Assembly (NCBI GenBank): GCA_027422505.1
Contig: JAPQWV010000017.1
Span: 14,137,501 to 14,201,500, forward strand
Length of the DNA stretch: 64,000 nt
Direction: 5' to 3'
DNA from: Craterostigma plantagineum
Taxonomy: Eukaryota; Streptophyta; Magnoliopsida; Lamiales; Linderniaceae
This document shows, piece after piece, positions 20,132 through 31,400 of the stretch. The notes under the pieces are model-generated. The model searched no databases. It saw only the letters and a list, made by a program, of their open reading frames with translations, and was not told the origin of the DNA. The number at the start of each line of letters is the position of its first letter. The stretch's first letter is position 1. The translations under genes were made by a program, and so were the position numbers.

Positions 20132-22879
20132 ATGGACTCTTTCAGCATGGGAAATGATGTTAGACCTCCCATCATCCGACATGGAGAGTACGCAGTCTGG
20201 AAGAGAAGATTCATCAACTTCATAGAAAGCAAGGACAACTCTGAGAATCTACTAGAATCTATTTACAATGGACCTACACAGTATTGGACAATAATTCCCG
20301 CCACTACTGACACCACCCCTGCAAGAGAGGAACAGAGAATCTTGAAAACTACTGATCAATGCAATGATGAAGAAAAACTGCGACTAAAGGCAGATAAAGT
20401 GGCGAAATCATACATGATGCAAGCCATTCCCAATGACATTTTGATGCAACTCGAATGTGGTGAGAGTGCAAAAGAAATGTGGGATGCTCTTCGAATTATG
20501 ATGCAGGGGACAGAAGTCAATACAATGGCAAGAATGGCAAACACACTCATCTCGTATGACCGCTTTCATGCTAACAAAGGGGAAACTCTCCAAGAAACCT
20601 TCCATCGATTTCTTGTTCTTTTAAATGAGCTAAAAATGAATGGAGTCACAAAAAGTGTAATGGAAATCAATATCAAATTTTTAGGATCACTTCATCCAGA
20701 ATGGGAGGCTACTACAATTATGATAAGACAGATGAACGACCTAACTATGGTTAGCATTCATACATTATTTGACTACCTCAATCAACATTCCAATCATGTG
20801 GAGAAACGAAGGGAGGAAATCAAACCAATAGGAAGCGAATCGCTTGCTCTTATGACTGAACGATCATCAAGAAAACAATTCAAGGACAAAGAAATTATCC
20901 AGTCATCACAAGTTAAGGAGGGAGAAGACTCTGGTTCTGATGACGAATTCAAGGATCTTACCAAACATGCAGACCAGGAAATCACCCTCAAAGATCTTGC
21001 TAAGCAACTCGCTCTTGTCTCGAATTTCGTGCAGAGGAAATATTATAAGAAGACTGGTTCCTCCTCCAATCGTCAAAGAACTTCCTCCAACTCTAAAGGA
21101 AAGACTCAGGATGAGGACAACAACTCTGAAACTCCTCAACAAGGTGGCAAATGCTTCAACTGCGGCAAGAATGGACACTTTGCCAGAGAGTGCAGAATGC
21201 CCAAGAAAAAGGACGTTAACTATTATCGCAGAAAAGTTCAATTAGCTGAACAAAAAGAAAAGGAGCTGGTCTTAATGGCAGAAGAGGATCATTGGCTTGA
21301 AGATACCTCAGACAGCGAGAATGAGAACGCGGCACTGATGGCCAAGCTGGATGACGAAGGAGTTGGAGCTGGAGCTGAAGGAGGCGAGTCAGACACGGAA
21401 ACCTCTAACAATTCAGAAATGGTGGAGGTAAGTGAAGCAGATTATGATTCTTTACTTAAGATGAAAAATGAATTTTTATCCTTATACAAATCTAACAAAC
21501 TAGGTAAAAGAAAAATCAAGGAACTAGAAGCTAACTTAGAGAAAAATTTAGCAGTATTAGATAAGTTTAGATATGATTATGCATGTGAGAAGAATCGTGT
21601 AATTGTAGCAAATGAAAAAATTGCTAAGCTGGAGATACAAGTGCAAAAAACCGAAGTTAAAGCCACGGATTTAGAAAAGGAAATGAAATCTCATAGAGAT
21701 CAGGCAATGGACGCTACAATTAAATATGACCTACTAAGTAAAGAACGGGAAAAACTGTACTCCAAAATAAAAAAATTGGAGGACCTTTTAACTCGACGAG
21801 ATCAATCAGAACAAACAATCTTCTTAAACAAACCAGCTAACATTGATTTTTACAATCCCCATAAAGGACTAGGTTTTGAAAATCCACATAAGTTAAAACA
21901 AGGCATATCAAGTTCACCTTATCTATATGATCTCAAATTTATGCAGACAGGTTGCCTGACGAATCTCATGTCTTTCGTCAGCAAAAATGAAAATGAGACA
22001 TCAACACACAGTACAACTCAAATACCTTTTAACTACACAGAATTAAATGATAGTTATAAAGAAAGGAGTTGTCCAGCAATAACTGAATTTGAGACAGATA
22101 TTTCTCATCTAAACGAAGGAGAAACCTCAGGTGCTTCGGAAAATATGGCACAGATGGTTACATATGCAACTGGATATATGCCTGATTGCATAAAGAAAAT
22201 CAGTGATCTTCATTCCACTCTCGAAAGCGAGAGAAAGTCATTTGATGAAGAAAGGCAAAAACTTCTTCATGAAATATCTTCACTTAAAGAAAAATTAAGA
22301 TTACACACAATTTCATACACCTTAATTTCAAATGACAAAATTTCCTGCACTAATACATTAAAATTTTCAGGACCCACAAAAGAGCCATTGAAGGGTCAAG
22401 TATGGGTTAAAAAGGAAGATATCTTGAAGGAGAATCGCGATCTCAATGTCCCTTTTGTTATTGAATATTTTCCTTCCAAAACCTTTGTACCATCTTTGTT
22501 TTGTCATGTATCGAAAAAACTATCTTCCTCAACAAAAACAAAGCTTTCCATGCGTGATCATGTCACCAAACAAACTCACAAAACAATTCCTAAAAACAAA
22601 ACTACAACGTCAAAACAAGAATCAAAATCAAAAGTTATCAACGAACCTGTCAAACTTACAAAAATCAAAAAACTCAAGTCTAAACCTAAGACAAAAAGAC
22701 CCTCACTAGAGCACAAATGGATTCCCAAGCTTCAACCTGCAGGAACACAAATTCCTATCCTAGAAATAGGTAGTGACTCTGTGTCATCCCTTAACAAAGG
22801 AAAATCTAGGGAGTCTAAACGGACTAACAAAATTAATAGAGGTGGACCCATATTTCAATGGGTACCTAAAACCCTCTAG
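20132..22879 (+). CDS. gag: copia Gag of element B with zinc knuckle and long coiled coil
   Basis: 915 residues starting MDSFSMGNDVRPPIIRHGEYAVWKRRF; the start matches MDGLAIGSDNRAPLLRWGEY in A, which supports this ATG. Residues 10-240 resemble the UBN2 copia Gag domain (EMWDALRIMMQGTEVNTMA). The zinc knuckle CFNCGKNGHFAREC lies near residue 340. Residues 435-560 are a coiled coil (LGKRKIKELEANLEKNLAVL), followed by NPHKGLGFENP, a second short coiled coil near 690-730 and a Lys/Ser-rich tail that ends GGPIFQWVPKTL. Gag forms the particle and binds RNA. The tail of about 480 residues after the knuckle is unusually long for copia. It stops with TAG at 22877-22879 just before pol, which is in another frame. 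Confidence 0.93.
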   Translation: MDSFSMGNDVRPPIIRHGEYAVWKRRFINFIESKDNSENLLESIYNGPTQYWTIIPATTDTTPAREEQRILKTTDQCNDEEKLRLKADKVAKSYMMQAIPNDILMQLECGESAKEMWDALRIMMQGTEVNTMARMANTLISYDRFHANKGETLQETFHRFLVLLNELKMNGVTKSVMEINIKFLGSLHPEWEATTIMIRQMNDLTMVSIHTLFDYLNQHSNHVEKRREEIKPIGSESLALMTERSSRKQFKDKEIIQSSQVKEGEDSGSDDEFKDLTKHADQEITLKDLAKQLALVSNFVQRKYYKKTGSSSNRQRTSSNSKGKTQDEDNNSETPQQGGKCFNCGKNGHFARECRMPKKKDVNYYRRKVQLAEQKEKELVLMAEEDHWLEDTSDSENENAALMAKLDDEGVGAGAEGGESDTETSNNSEMVEVSEADYDSLLKMKNEFLSLYKSNKLGKRKIKELEANLEKNLAVLDKFRYDYACEKNRVIVANEKIAKLEIQVQKTEVKATDLEKEMKSHRDQAMDATIKYDLLSKEREKLYSKIKKLEDLLTRRDQSEQTIFLNKPANIDFYNPHKGLGFENPHKLKQGISSSPYLYDLKFMQTGCLTNLMSFVSKNENETSTHSTTQIPFNYTELNDSYKERSCPAITEFETDISHLNEGETSGASENMAQMVTYATGYMPDCIKKISDLHSTLESERKSFDEERQKLLHEISSLKEKLRLHTISYTLISNDKISCTNTLKFSGPTKEPLKGQVWVKKEDILKENRDLNVPFVIEYFPSKTFVPSLFCHVSKKLSSSTKTKLSMRDHVTKQTHKTIPKNKTTTSKQESKSKVINEPVKLTKIKKLKSKPKTKRPSLEHKWIPKLQPAGTQIPILEIGSDSVSSLNKGKSRESKRTNKINRGGPIFQWVPKTL

Positions 22880-22887
22880 TTCTCTTT

Positions 22888-25800
22888 TTGCAGGCCCTTC
22901 ATGTGTGGTACTTAGATTCTGGTTGCTCCACACACATGACTGGGACAAAGGAACTGTTGAGCAACTACGTTGATAGACCTGGAGGACTGGTACGCTTTGG
23001 TAATAGCAATGGAGCCAGAATCCTTGGCTATGGCGATCTCATATGCAATCGACTCACAATTAAACAAGTCTCGTATGTTGAAGGACTGACATACAACCTC
23101 TTATCAATAGGACAGTTCAGTGATTTTGGACTCCAAGTTGTCTTTCTAAAGAAAACTTGCAAAATTCTCAATACCAATGGTGAAGAACTTCTCACTGGAA
23201 CTCGCAAGACAAATCTTTACACCATTGATATTAGAACTGTCAAACCAAAGACCGATATCTGCCTAATCTCCAAAGCAACTTCAACTCAAAATGACTTATG
23301 GCACCAGCGATTATCTCATCTTAACTTCAAGACCCTCAACAAGCTGTCAACCAACAAATTGACAATTGGACTACCACCACTTAAGTATCAAAAAGAGCAT
23401 ATATGCTCTGCTTGTGAGAAAGGAAAAATGAAGAAAGCTTCACATCCTACAAAACACACTGCATCCACTCAACATCCTCTAGAGCTTTTACACATGGATT
23501 TGTGTGGCCCAATGCGAACTGAAAGCATAAGTGGAAAGCGGTATATGCTGGTTATCGTCGACGACTATTCCCGATATACTTGGGTACGCTTTTTACGGAC
23601 TAAATCCGAGACAGTCAATCATATTCCAAACCTAATCAGAACAACACAGAACCTACTCCAGAGCAGTGTTAAAATAGTTAGATCAGACAATGGAACAGAA
23701 TTCAAGAATCAACAGCTCAGTGACTTCTACGAATCCATAGGGATTACTCAACAGTTTTCTGCTATCTACACACCTCAACAAAATGGGGTTGTCGAACGGC
23801 GAAATCGAACACTCGTAGAGGCTGCTCGAACAATGATCATCCAATCATCACTACCTCATTTCCTTTGGGCTGAAGCAATGAATACTGCTTGCTATACGCA
23901 GAATCGCACAAACATTCATCTAAGATTTGAAAAGACGCCCTATGAACTTATAAATAGAAGGCTGCCCAACATTGCTCATTTTCGAATTTTTGGATGCAAG
24001 TGCTTCGTCGCCAACGATCGCGAAGACAAGTCCAAGCTTGATCCAAAAGCAACTGAAGGAATCTTCGTAGGCTACTCTGCACAATCTAAGGCATACAGGA
24101 TATTTCTCAGAAACAGAAGGATGATCATTGAAAGTATAAATGTCACCTTTGATGAGGGACTCGAAATTTCAACTGGACACAGCAATTTGGGACAAGTCCC
24201 TAGAACACCACACCTTATTCATTCTCGTAAAGAAGAAGGAGAGTGTTCGAGAGATGCCTCTGAACGGAACTTTTCAGAACCGGGTTCGGACAAAGGGAGT
24301 TTGACGCCAGATCAACAATCAACTGATAATTCTAAACAAAGCAACCCCACACGCTTCACTCAACGAGCTCAAGAGGAACTGGATCTGGATCTACTTTTTG
24401 AGCATATTTATATATCTAAAAATCAGACAAGACCATCCACCGATCCCATTCCAAATAATGAATCCAGTCCTTGTTCGTCAACTCATGAGTCAGAACCTAT
24501 TCCTAACCAGACAATTCCTCCCTCAGATTCAGAAGCCTCACCCCCAACAACTGTGACAACAACGCAGACAGAGACCTCCTCTTCAACTTCAACTGGCAAC
24601 ATTACCGGGTCTGCCATCGACTATCCACTCAGTGAGGAATCCCAAATAGACGAAACGACATTACCCCACGAAAAGAAATGGATCCGACATCATCCTACAG
24701 ATCAAATAATAGGAGATCCCAATACAGGAGTAACGACTAGAAGAACACATTCAAATGAATGTAATTTCACCTGTTTCTTGAGCCAAACGGAACCTAAACG
24801 TGTAGTTGATGCACTACAGGATCCCAACTGGATAGTGGCTATGCAAGAGGAGATTAATCAATTCGAACGTCTCAAAGTATGGAACTTAGTTCCTCGTCCA
24901 AAAGGGAAGACTGTGATCGGAACAAAGTGGGTATTTAAAAACAAAAAGGATGAAGATGGTGTTGTAATTCGAAACAAAGCCAGGCTCGTTGGCTAAGGAA
25001 TATAATCAACAGGAAGGAATTGATTACGATGAAACGTTTGCCCCTGTAGCTAGAATCGAAGCTATTCGGTTATTCCTTGCATACGCTGCACACAAAGATT
25101 TTACAGTCTATCAAATGGACGTAAAAACAGCCTTCTTAAACGGAATTCTGAAAGAAGAAGTGTATGTGTCACAGCCAGACGGATTTCTCAATGCTGATCA
25201 TCCCGACTTTGTTTACAAACTCGACAAATCACTGTACGGACTTAAACAAGCTCCAAGGGCCTGGTATGAGGTGCTCTCCGACTTTCTTATCTCTTCAGGC
25301 TTCACTAAAGGAAAAATTGACACTACACTGTTCGTAAAGAAAAATGATTCTGATATCATGCTTGTGCAAATCTACGTGGATGATATCATTTTTGGCTCTA
25401 CTAATCCTAAACTTTGTGAAGAATTCAGCATTCTGATGCAATCGCAATTTGAAATGAGTATGATGGGAGAAATGTCATTCTTCCTCGGACTACAAATCAA
25501 ACAACTTCAGGATGGGATCTTCATCAATCAGTCAAAGTACATCCATGATATTCTCAGAAAATATGGGATCGACAAGAGCAAATCATCGAGCACACCTATG
25601 TCCACCTCATGCTCACTGGATGCAGATCACCTTGGTGAACCTGTAGATGTTACTCATTATAGAGGGATCATTGGATCACTGCTCTACCTCACTGCCAGTC
25701 GACCAGATATCTTATTCTCTACATGTCTATGTGCTCGATTTCAATCTAATCCCAAGGAGTCGCACCTTCATGCTGTCAAAAGAATCTTGAAGTATTTAAA

Positions 25801-26320
25801 AGGAACACCAGACCTTGGACTGTGGTATCCTAAAACCTCAAGTATGAAACTAATAGGTTATTCTGACGCAGATTTTGCAGGATGCAGACTGGACAGGAAA
25901 AGCACTTCTGGACATATGCAATTCCTAGGCGATAAACTTGTATGTTGGGCCTCAAAGAAACAAAATTGTGTGTCAACTTCCACGGCGGAAGCAGAATACG
26001 TCGCTGCAGCAAGTTGCTGCTCACAAATTTTGTGGATCAGAACTCAGCTACGGGACTACGGGTTTGATCTAAATAAAATTCCTATTTACTGTGATTCCAA
26101 GAGTGCTATCGCTATTACCTGTAATCCTGTACATCACTCACGCACTAAGCACATAGATCTTCGCTATCACTTCATAAAGGATCATGTAGAAAGAGGCATA
26201 ATAGAAATGTACTTTGTCAATACAGAGCTTCAACTAGCCGATTTGCTTACAAAAGCATTGGATGAAAAACGCTTCCAATTCTTAGTTGCAAAATTAGGCA
26301 TGTTGAACCTCAATTTTTAA
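22888..26320 (+). pseudogene. pol: copia Pol polyprotein of element B with one frameshift
   Basis: Two overlapping frames (22888-24996 and 24989-26320) together cover a full copia pol. First frame: protease [17 protein letters not shown] motif ([18 protein letters not shown]), integrase D, D, E in HMDLCGP, VRSDNGTEF and NGVVERRNRTL, then the start of reverse transcriptase ([14 protein letters not shown]). Second frame: [24 protein letters not shown] (YVDD), RNase [43 protein letters not shown]. One extra base near 24990-24994 ends the first frame at a TAA just after the conserved RLV. About 1,140 residues were originally encoded. As is, no full reverse transcriptase can be made from this copy. 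Confidence 0.93.
22899..22939 (+). promoter_or_regulatory. hairpin just after the gag stop in element B
   Basis: TCATGTGTG (22899-22907) and CACACATGA (22931-22939) are perfect 9-bp arms; CCC and GGG lie outside them across a small internal loop. The stem begins 19 bases after the gag TAG, behind TCTCTTTTTGCAG. Same position and shape as in A, over the protease active-site codons. Confidence 0.65.
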
Positions 26321-26470
26321 TCTCGATTCTGCCTTCCTACAGTTCATTATTTATCTATTTGCTATGTTTCACTTCTCTTATTCTGTGTGTGTTATGTTCA
26401 CCATTTATTTAGGACTTTAGTTTTTTTTTAAGTTTTTAATTTTCAATAAATTTTTTTGTGTCCAATAAGT

Positions 26471-26614
26471 CGATGTAGCGCCAATGCTGATGGCGTAATA
26501 CATCGAGGGGGAGAAATGCTATATCTATGCATCGAGGGGGAGTAAGTGAACTCATCAATAGTTTTTTAATCATTTAATTTTTAAGATAATCGATAGGCAT
26601 TGCATCTAGGGGGA
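26471..26614 (+). promoter_or_regulatory. hairpin and three internal polypurine-like boxes after B pol
   Basis: Three GGGGGAG boxes lie at about 26505-26513, 26533-26542 and 26605-26614, each preceded by CATCGA or CATCTA. Before the first is a stem with 7-bp outer arms CGATGTA/TACATCG (26471-26477, 26499-26505) and 5-bp inner arms CGCCA/TGGCG. Extra polypurine tracts are a reported Sirevirus trait. Confidence 0.7.
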
Positions 26615-27249
26615 GTTTTTCTACAAAAACGTAAAATTTGTTCAAAACATGAACAACTCTCTCAAACACATAATACGCAGATAACTCATATAAATTCTTC
26701 AAAACACGAACAACTCTCTCAAACACATAATACGCAGATAACTCTTAAAAAATCATATGCCCGATGAAGACCCAAAGCAGAACAGCAAGTAAAACAACGA
26801 ATAAGCTCAAAAGAAGGAAAATCTCAATAACCAGCATATCCAAATTATGCTCAAAGTTACGTCTTAACTCTGCATGTTCCTCGAGCTTCTTCTCTTCTTC
26901 CTGCTTCTGCCAATTCATCTATTAACGCGAAAAATAAGAGATGAGTTAGTTCTTAGATGTAAGGTACTTCAATGAGATTTGAGACCTATCTATTTATAAA
27001 CACGAAGGAAACTTACGTCATTTATTGTCCCGACATTAAGACGAATTTTTGACTAAGGCGAAGATTTTTTCAATAAGGATATCGTATCATGAAAATCGAT
27101 CTTGAAAAACTCATAGATTTGATGTTATCCTTGTGATTGATCGCGCCAAATTGGTCGTTTTTGGGTCCTCATTATTTGATGTCTTTGCTAAGTTAAAAAT
27201 CTCGTACACTTACATTTTCTTCCTAAGTCATTTTTCAAATCAATTATTA

Positions 27250-28270
27250 GAATTTAGATTCGCAAACTATAATGAACTTAGACAACTGTTATTCGCAAAC
27301 CATCTTCAATTTTGACCAGTCAATGAATTAGATTGCGAACTCATAAATCGCAAACCGATCAATTCGCAAACTACCAATTCGCGAATCTAAAGTGGGCCTT
27401 TTTTTTTCTCTCAAAAGTTTACAGCCCAGCTCAAAACTAAGGTTCATACTTTAGGCCCGCAAAGTTGTCTTAAAACATCAATTCGCAAACTGAACTCGCA
27501 CTACAAAAAAAAATCCCAAATCATAAACTTCTACTTTGCGAATCCCGTTCATCAAACCCTTCATCGTCGCTTGCATTGTCTGTGGTTTGCCTGCTCAAAT
27601 CGTTACCTTCACTTACTCGCGAACATCTCTGTGGTATGAATGAAAAGTTGCGTTTGCTTTTACTGTTTCTTGTTTAACGATCGATTTTCTTAATTGCAGG
27701 AGTGATTTCTCGAAGAACAGGTGTTTTTCAGTTGATTCCTGTAGAAATTTCGTTGCTTTTCAGTGATAATACGAGCTTATCTGTTTGATTTTTGCACTAA
27801 ATCGAATTTATCTTCTCAAATCTGGTGTTTTTCAAAGCGATGAATTTTTTTTTCGGGTTCGAAATCGTTTAAGGGTTCCTTTTGATTCTTCAGAGTTAAG
27901 CTTTGCGGGTCCAAAAATGTTTTATTTTATCAAACTCGCGAATCACTCACTTTGCGGGTTATCCACTTTGCAGCTTTGACCGTCTGACTGCTTACTTTGC
28001 GAATTCGAGGATCGCGAATCTTGGGATTCGGAAAGTTCATTTTGCGAGCTGATGCTTTGCGATTCCCCGATTGACCTGGTCAATTTGCGAATCCTGAGGC
28101 TGTGATACAGAATTCGCAAAGTTCTTTTCAACCAACCCGCAAACCCCTCAATTCGCAATATAAACGTCACGAAGTTCTTTTTACTCAACCCGCAAACCTT
28201 TGAGTTCGCAAAATACGACTTACTAAAATGAAGCTAAGCACTTTGAAGTGAACCCGCAAACCATACTTAA
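27250..28270. repeat. TTCGCAAAC/TTTGCGAA repeat array between pol and the third ORF of B
   Basis: About two dozen copies of TTCGCAAAC or its complement are spread through this spacer. The left half mostly reads TTCGCAAAC and the middle mixes both. This is the same word as in the leader of B. No gene is seen. A TTATCTTCTGTGTTGCAG acceptor-like tract at about 28408-28425 closes it. Confidence 0.85.
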
Positions 28271-28469
28271 GAAATTTTCGACAAAATTTTTCTCGAAGTG
28301 GGCCAAAGTGTTGGGCCAAGCCTTCTTATCATCAAACGAAACTTTATTCCAACTCATCACTATTCATAACAGCCAAGTCCTCTTATCATGGCATATCTAA
28401 TTTTATTTATCTTCTGTGTTGCAGTTTCAGCACGAATTCCTGGTGTCATATAAAAAAAAAAGGGAAAAT

Positions 28470-31400
28470 ATGACGACACCCACGGATCTAGTCTACCCAA
28501 CTTCGAAATGGATAACAACCAAAGATAATAATTTCCAACTCGACCTGCATACATTCAAGTGCAAGGACGAAATCATCATATCCATTCTGAGGAATCACCA
28601 TCTTGGGTATGCCTTCTCCGCCTCGGTCCAAGTTCCTACCGTTTACCTCCAACAATTCTGGGGGACAATGAAGACCAAAATTGCCCAAGATAATAGCATC
28701 TACTACGAGGCCCAAATCGCATCTGAGACTGTCACCATCACAAAGGAACTCATTCGTAGTATTCTAAGAATGCCAAGTCAACCTCAATACGAACCTGAGG
28801 CTTCCGAAAATGAGCTCCTGGAGGACATGATGAGGATGGGATACTACACGCCGATCAAGTTTGTCTCCCATTTTCAGAATTCCATGATCCCGCATCCGTG
28901 GCGAACGCTCTTCGCATTTGTCAATAAGTGCTTCTCACCCAAGCACTCAGGATGGGATAGATGCAATATCACAATTCTTCGGATCTTCCATGGGATCGTG
29001 TTTCAAAGAAATTACGACTTTGCCAAACTTATCACCACAGATCTCGACGACCAACTTTACCAACGAACTAAGTCCAAAAAGCCACAGAATTTGCCATATC
29101 CCCGGTGGTTCTCACTTATCATCCATCATTTTCTGACTACAACACCGGGAATACCATCACGACCAGTAGAAGAAAATTTCACCCCACCCAAACTGCGCTA
29201 CCTTCAGAAGGGAAAGACTGATGAGAAATATTCGCGCAAGGCAATGCCAATCCCTCACGAGTTACTCGTTCTTGCAAACCCCGACCATATCGATGCCTAT
29301 TGCAGAAATTACAAAGTTCCTCACCCCACGACACAGGACAACCCACCTGAGTCTAACCCAGGGGTTAGTGAGACTGAGAGAGCTGAAACGAGCGAGAGAG
29401 AAAGAGAGAGTGAGATGCTGAGAGAAACCACAGAAATTGAATCTATCCCACATACACAACAGACTACATCTCAAGAAGCAATCCCTGACCAACCACCACC
29501 ATCCTCTGAACAAACCATACCTGAACAATCACTCGAGGAACAACCACATGCCGAACAAATTGAACAACCACTAATGGACGTTCCAGAGATAACTACTACT
29601 GCACTACCTCAGTCAGAAAAAGCCGGGTCAATCCCTAGGATAGAAGACGTCGTACATGACCTAACGACGCATGAGCGAACCCCACCTGACCATTCACTTG
29701 TCTCCCAACAGACAAGTGTCTCAACACAACACGAACCACCCCAAGCCTCCAGCAGCTCGGTTCCTGTGTCTGAACCAACTCAAGAAATACCCATTCTTGT
29801 GACACAGGCCGAGCCTCAGCCTGATCTTCAGGCCTCAACGTTCATAGAAGAGCCCCAAATAGAGGCTCTTCAAGGATTGGACGGAAGTCTCTCGGATGTT
29901 GATGATTTCAGCAGCTCACCATCCGCGAGCCACCGTACAGAACCTAGTTTTGGACGTGTGCTAACGAGACGCCTTGGCGATCTCGGTGAGAGCCTCACCC
30001 AAGCCCGTCACACTGACGTGGCAACAACGACCCGAGCACCATCTCCGAAAGATGTGTCACAAGGAGAGGTCGGAAGACCCGTGGAAACTGAAGTCCATCC
30101 GACTTCGGTTGACAAGGGCCACCGTACAGAACCTCGTTCTGAACGTGTGCCAACGGCTACCTCTAGTGGTGCCGGATCAATTCCAACACAGGTGACGACT
30201 GCCTACTTGGAGAATCGGCTGTTCGAATTCTTCGAGACCGTAACCCTACCAAGGGTCAAAGGTCTTATTAAGGAGGCGGTTCAAGCAACTTCCACCGACA
30301 AAGGGAAGGCTCCCATATCTGACCAACCTCCTCCTCAACAGCCGGTACTTCCTCGTCTTCTCACCCTGCCACCACGCAACCCGACGATACCTAACTTGTA
30401 CACAGTGCCTCTGCTTGAACTCTTTGACGTTGGCATTGCTCGCATGATAGAACTCGACAGCAGACGAAGCATTGAAGAAGAAGACCTCTACAGGAAGCTG
30501 ATTGCAGGTGGCATCATCCCACCTCCTGATGCGAGCATACCGACTGACACATGCCGCCAAGAAGGACCCAGTCAGAAACGTTGTCACGACGATCCAGACG
30601 ACCAGGATCGTCCTGAGGGGGAGAGTAGCAAGAGACCGAGAACCAAGTCTCCTGTTATTCGCGGCGGAAGAGGCAGAGGACGCGGGGTTCAAACGCGTGG
30701 AGGCAGTTCGTCACGACCACCAAGGTCCTCCAGTGGCAGACAAGCTACACCAGGGCCGAACCAGACAACCTCCCTTGGTGAAGTCGAGTCTGCTCCCTCG
30801 AGGATCTCCACCCAACCAGTCCAAGCAACTACAACCCCTCGTCAAAAGGATCCTCAAGACTACATTGACAGATATATCTTAGACGAGGAATGGATGACGA
30901 GAACAGAGACAGCAGAAGAGTCCCGCCTAAGGATTGAAAGCGTTCGTAATTTATTAAAGGCGGCAGCAGCAGACTTCTGCTTCATCGAGCGAGAGGAAGA
31001 GGAGCAAGGAGAAAATCCTGAGGCAGATCTTCCAGAACTTCCAGAACTCCTTCAGCATCAGGTGCCCGAGGAACCAACGCCAGGCTACGAGTTCATAGAA
31101 ACTCGTTGGAGAAACGCGAAGATCAAGGCACCTTTTCTTGAGGATCTTTATCCAAAGATCTGGAGGAAGGAAGAAGAAATAAAGGGAGTCAACGAGCTGA
31201 ATCTTCGAGGCCTTGAGCACCTAAGAGGGACGTATAGGGGACTTAGCCATCAGATTATGCTCTGGGAAGTCACGGCCAAGAAAGGAATGAATAGAGATCA
31301 ATACAGGAAGTACATGAGAGATCAATCGGCCATCTGTGATGTTGTGGATGTCGAATGGGCGGTAGGTAGATATGTAGGCCCTGTCTTTGTTATTGATCGA

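Noticed and set aside
19513..20225. Open frames rich in LRT and FAN residues
   Set aside because: They reflect the TTTGCGAAC array in the B leader and have no start or domain.
29262..30882. Several frames overlapping the third ORF of B
   Set aside because: Shadow frames of a GC-richer coding region; the long frame is the one conserved with A.
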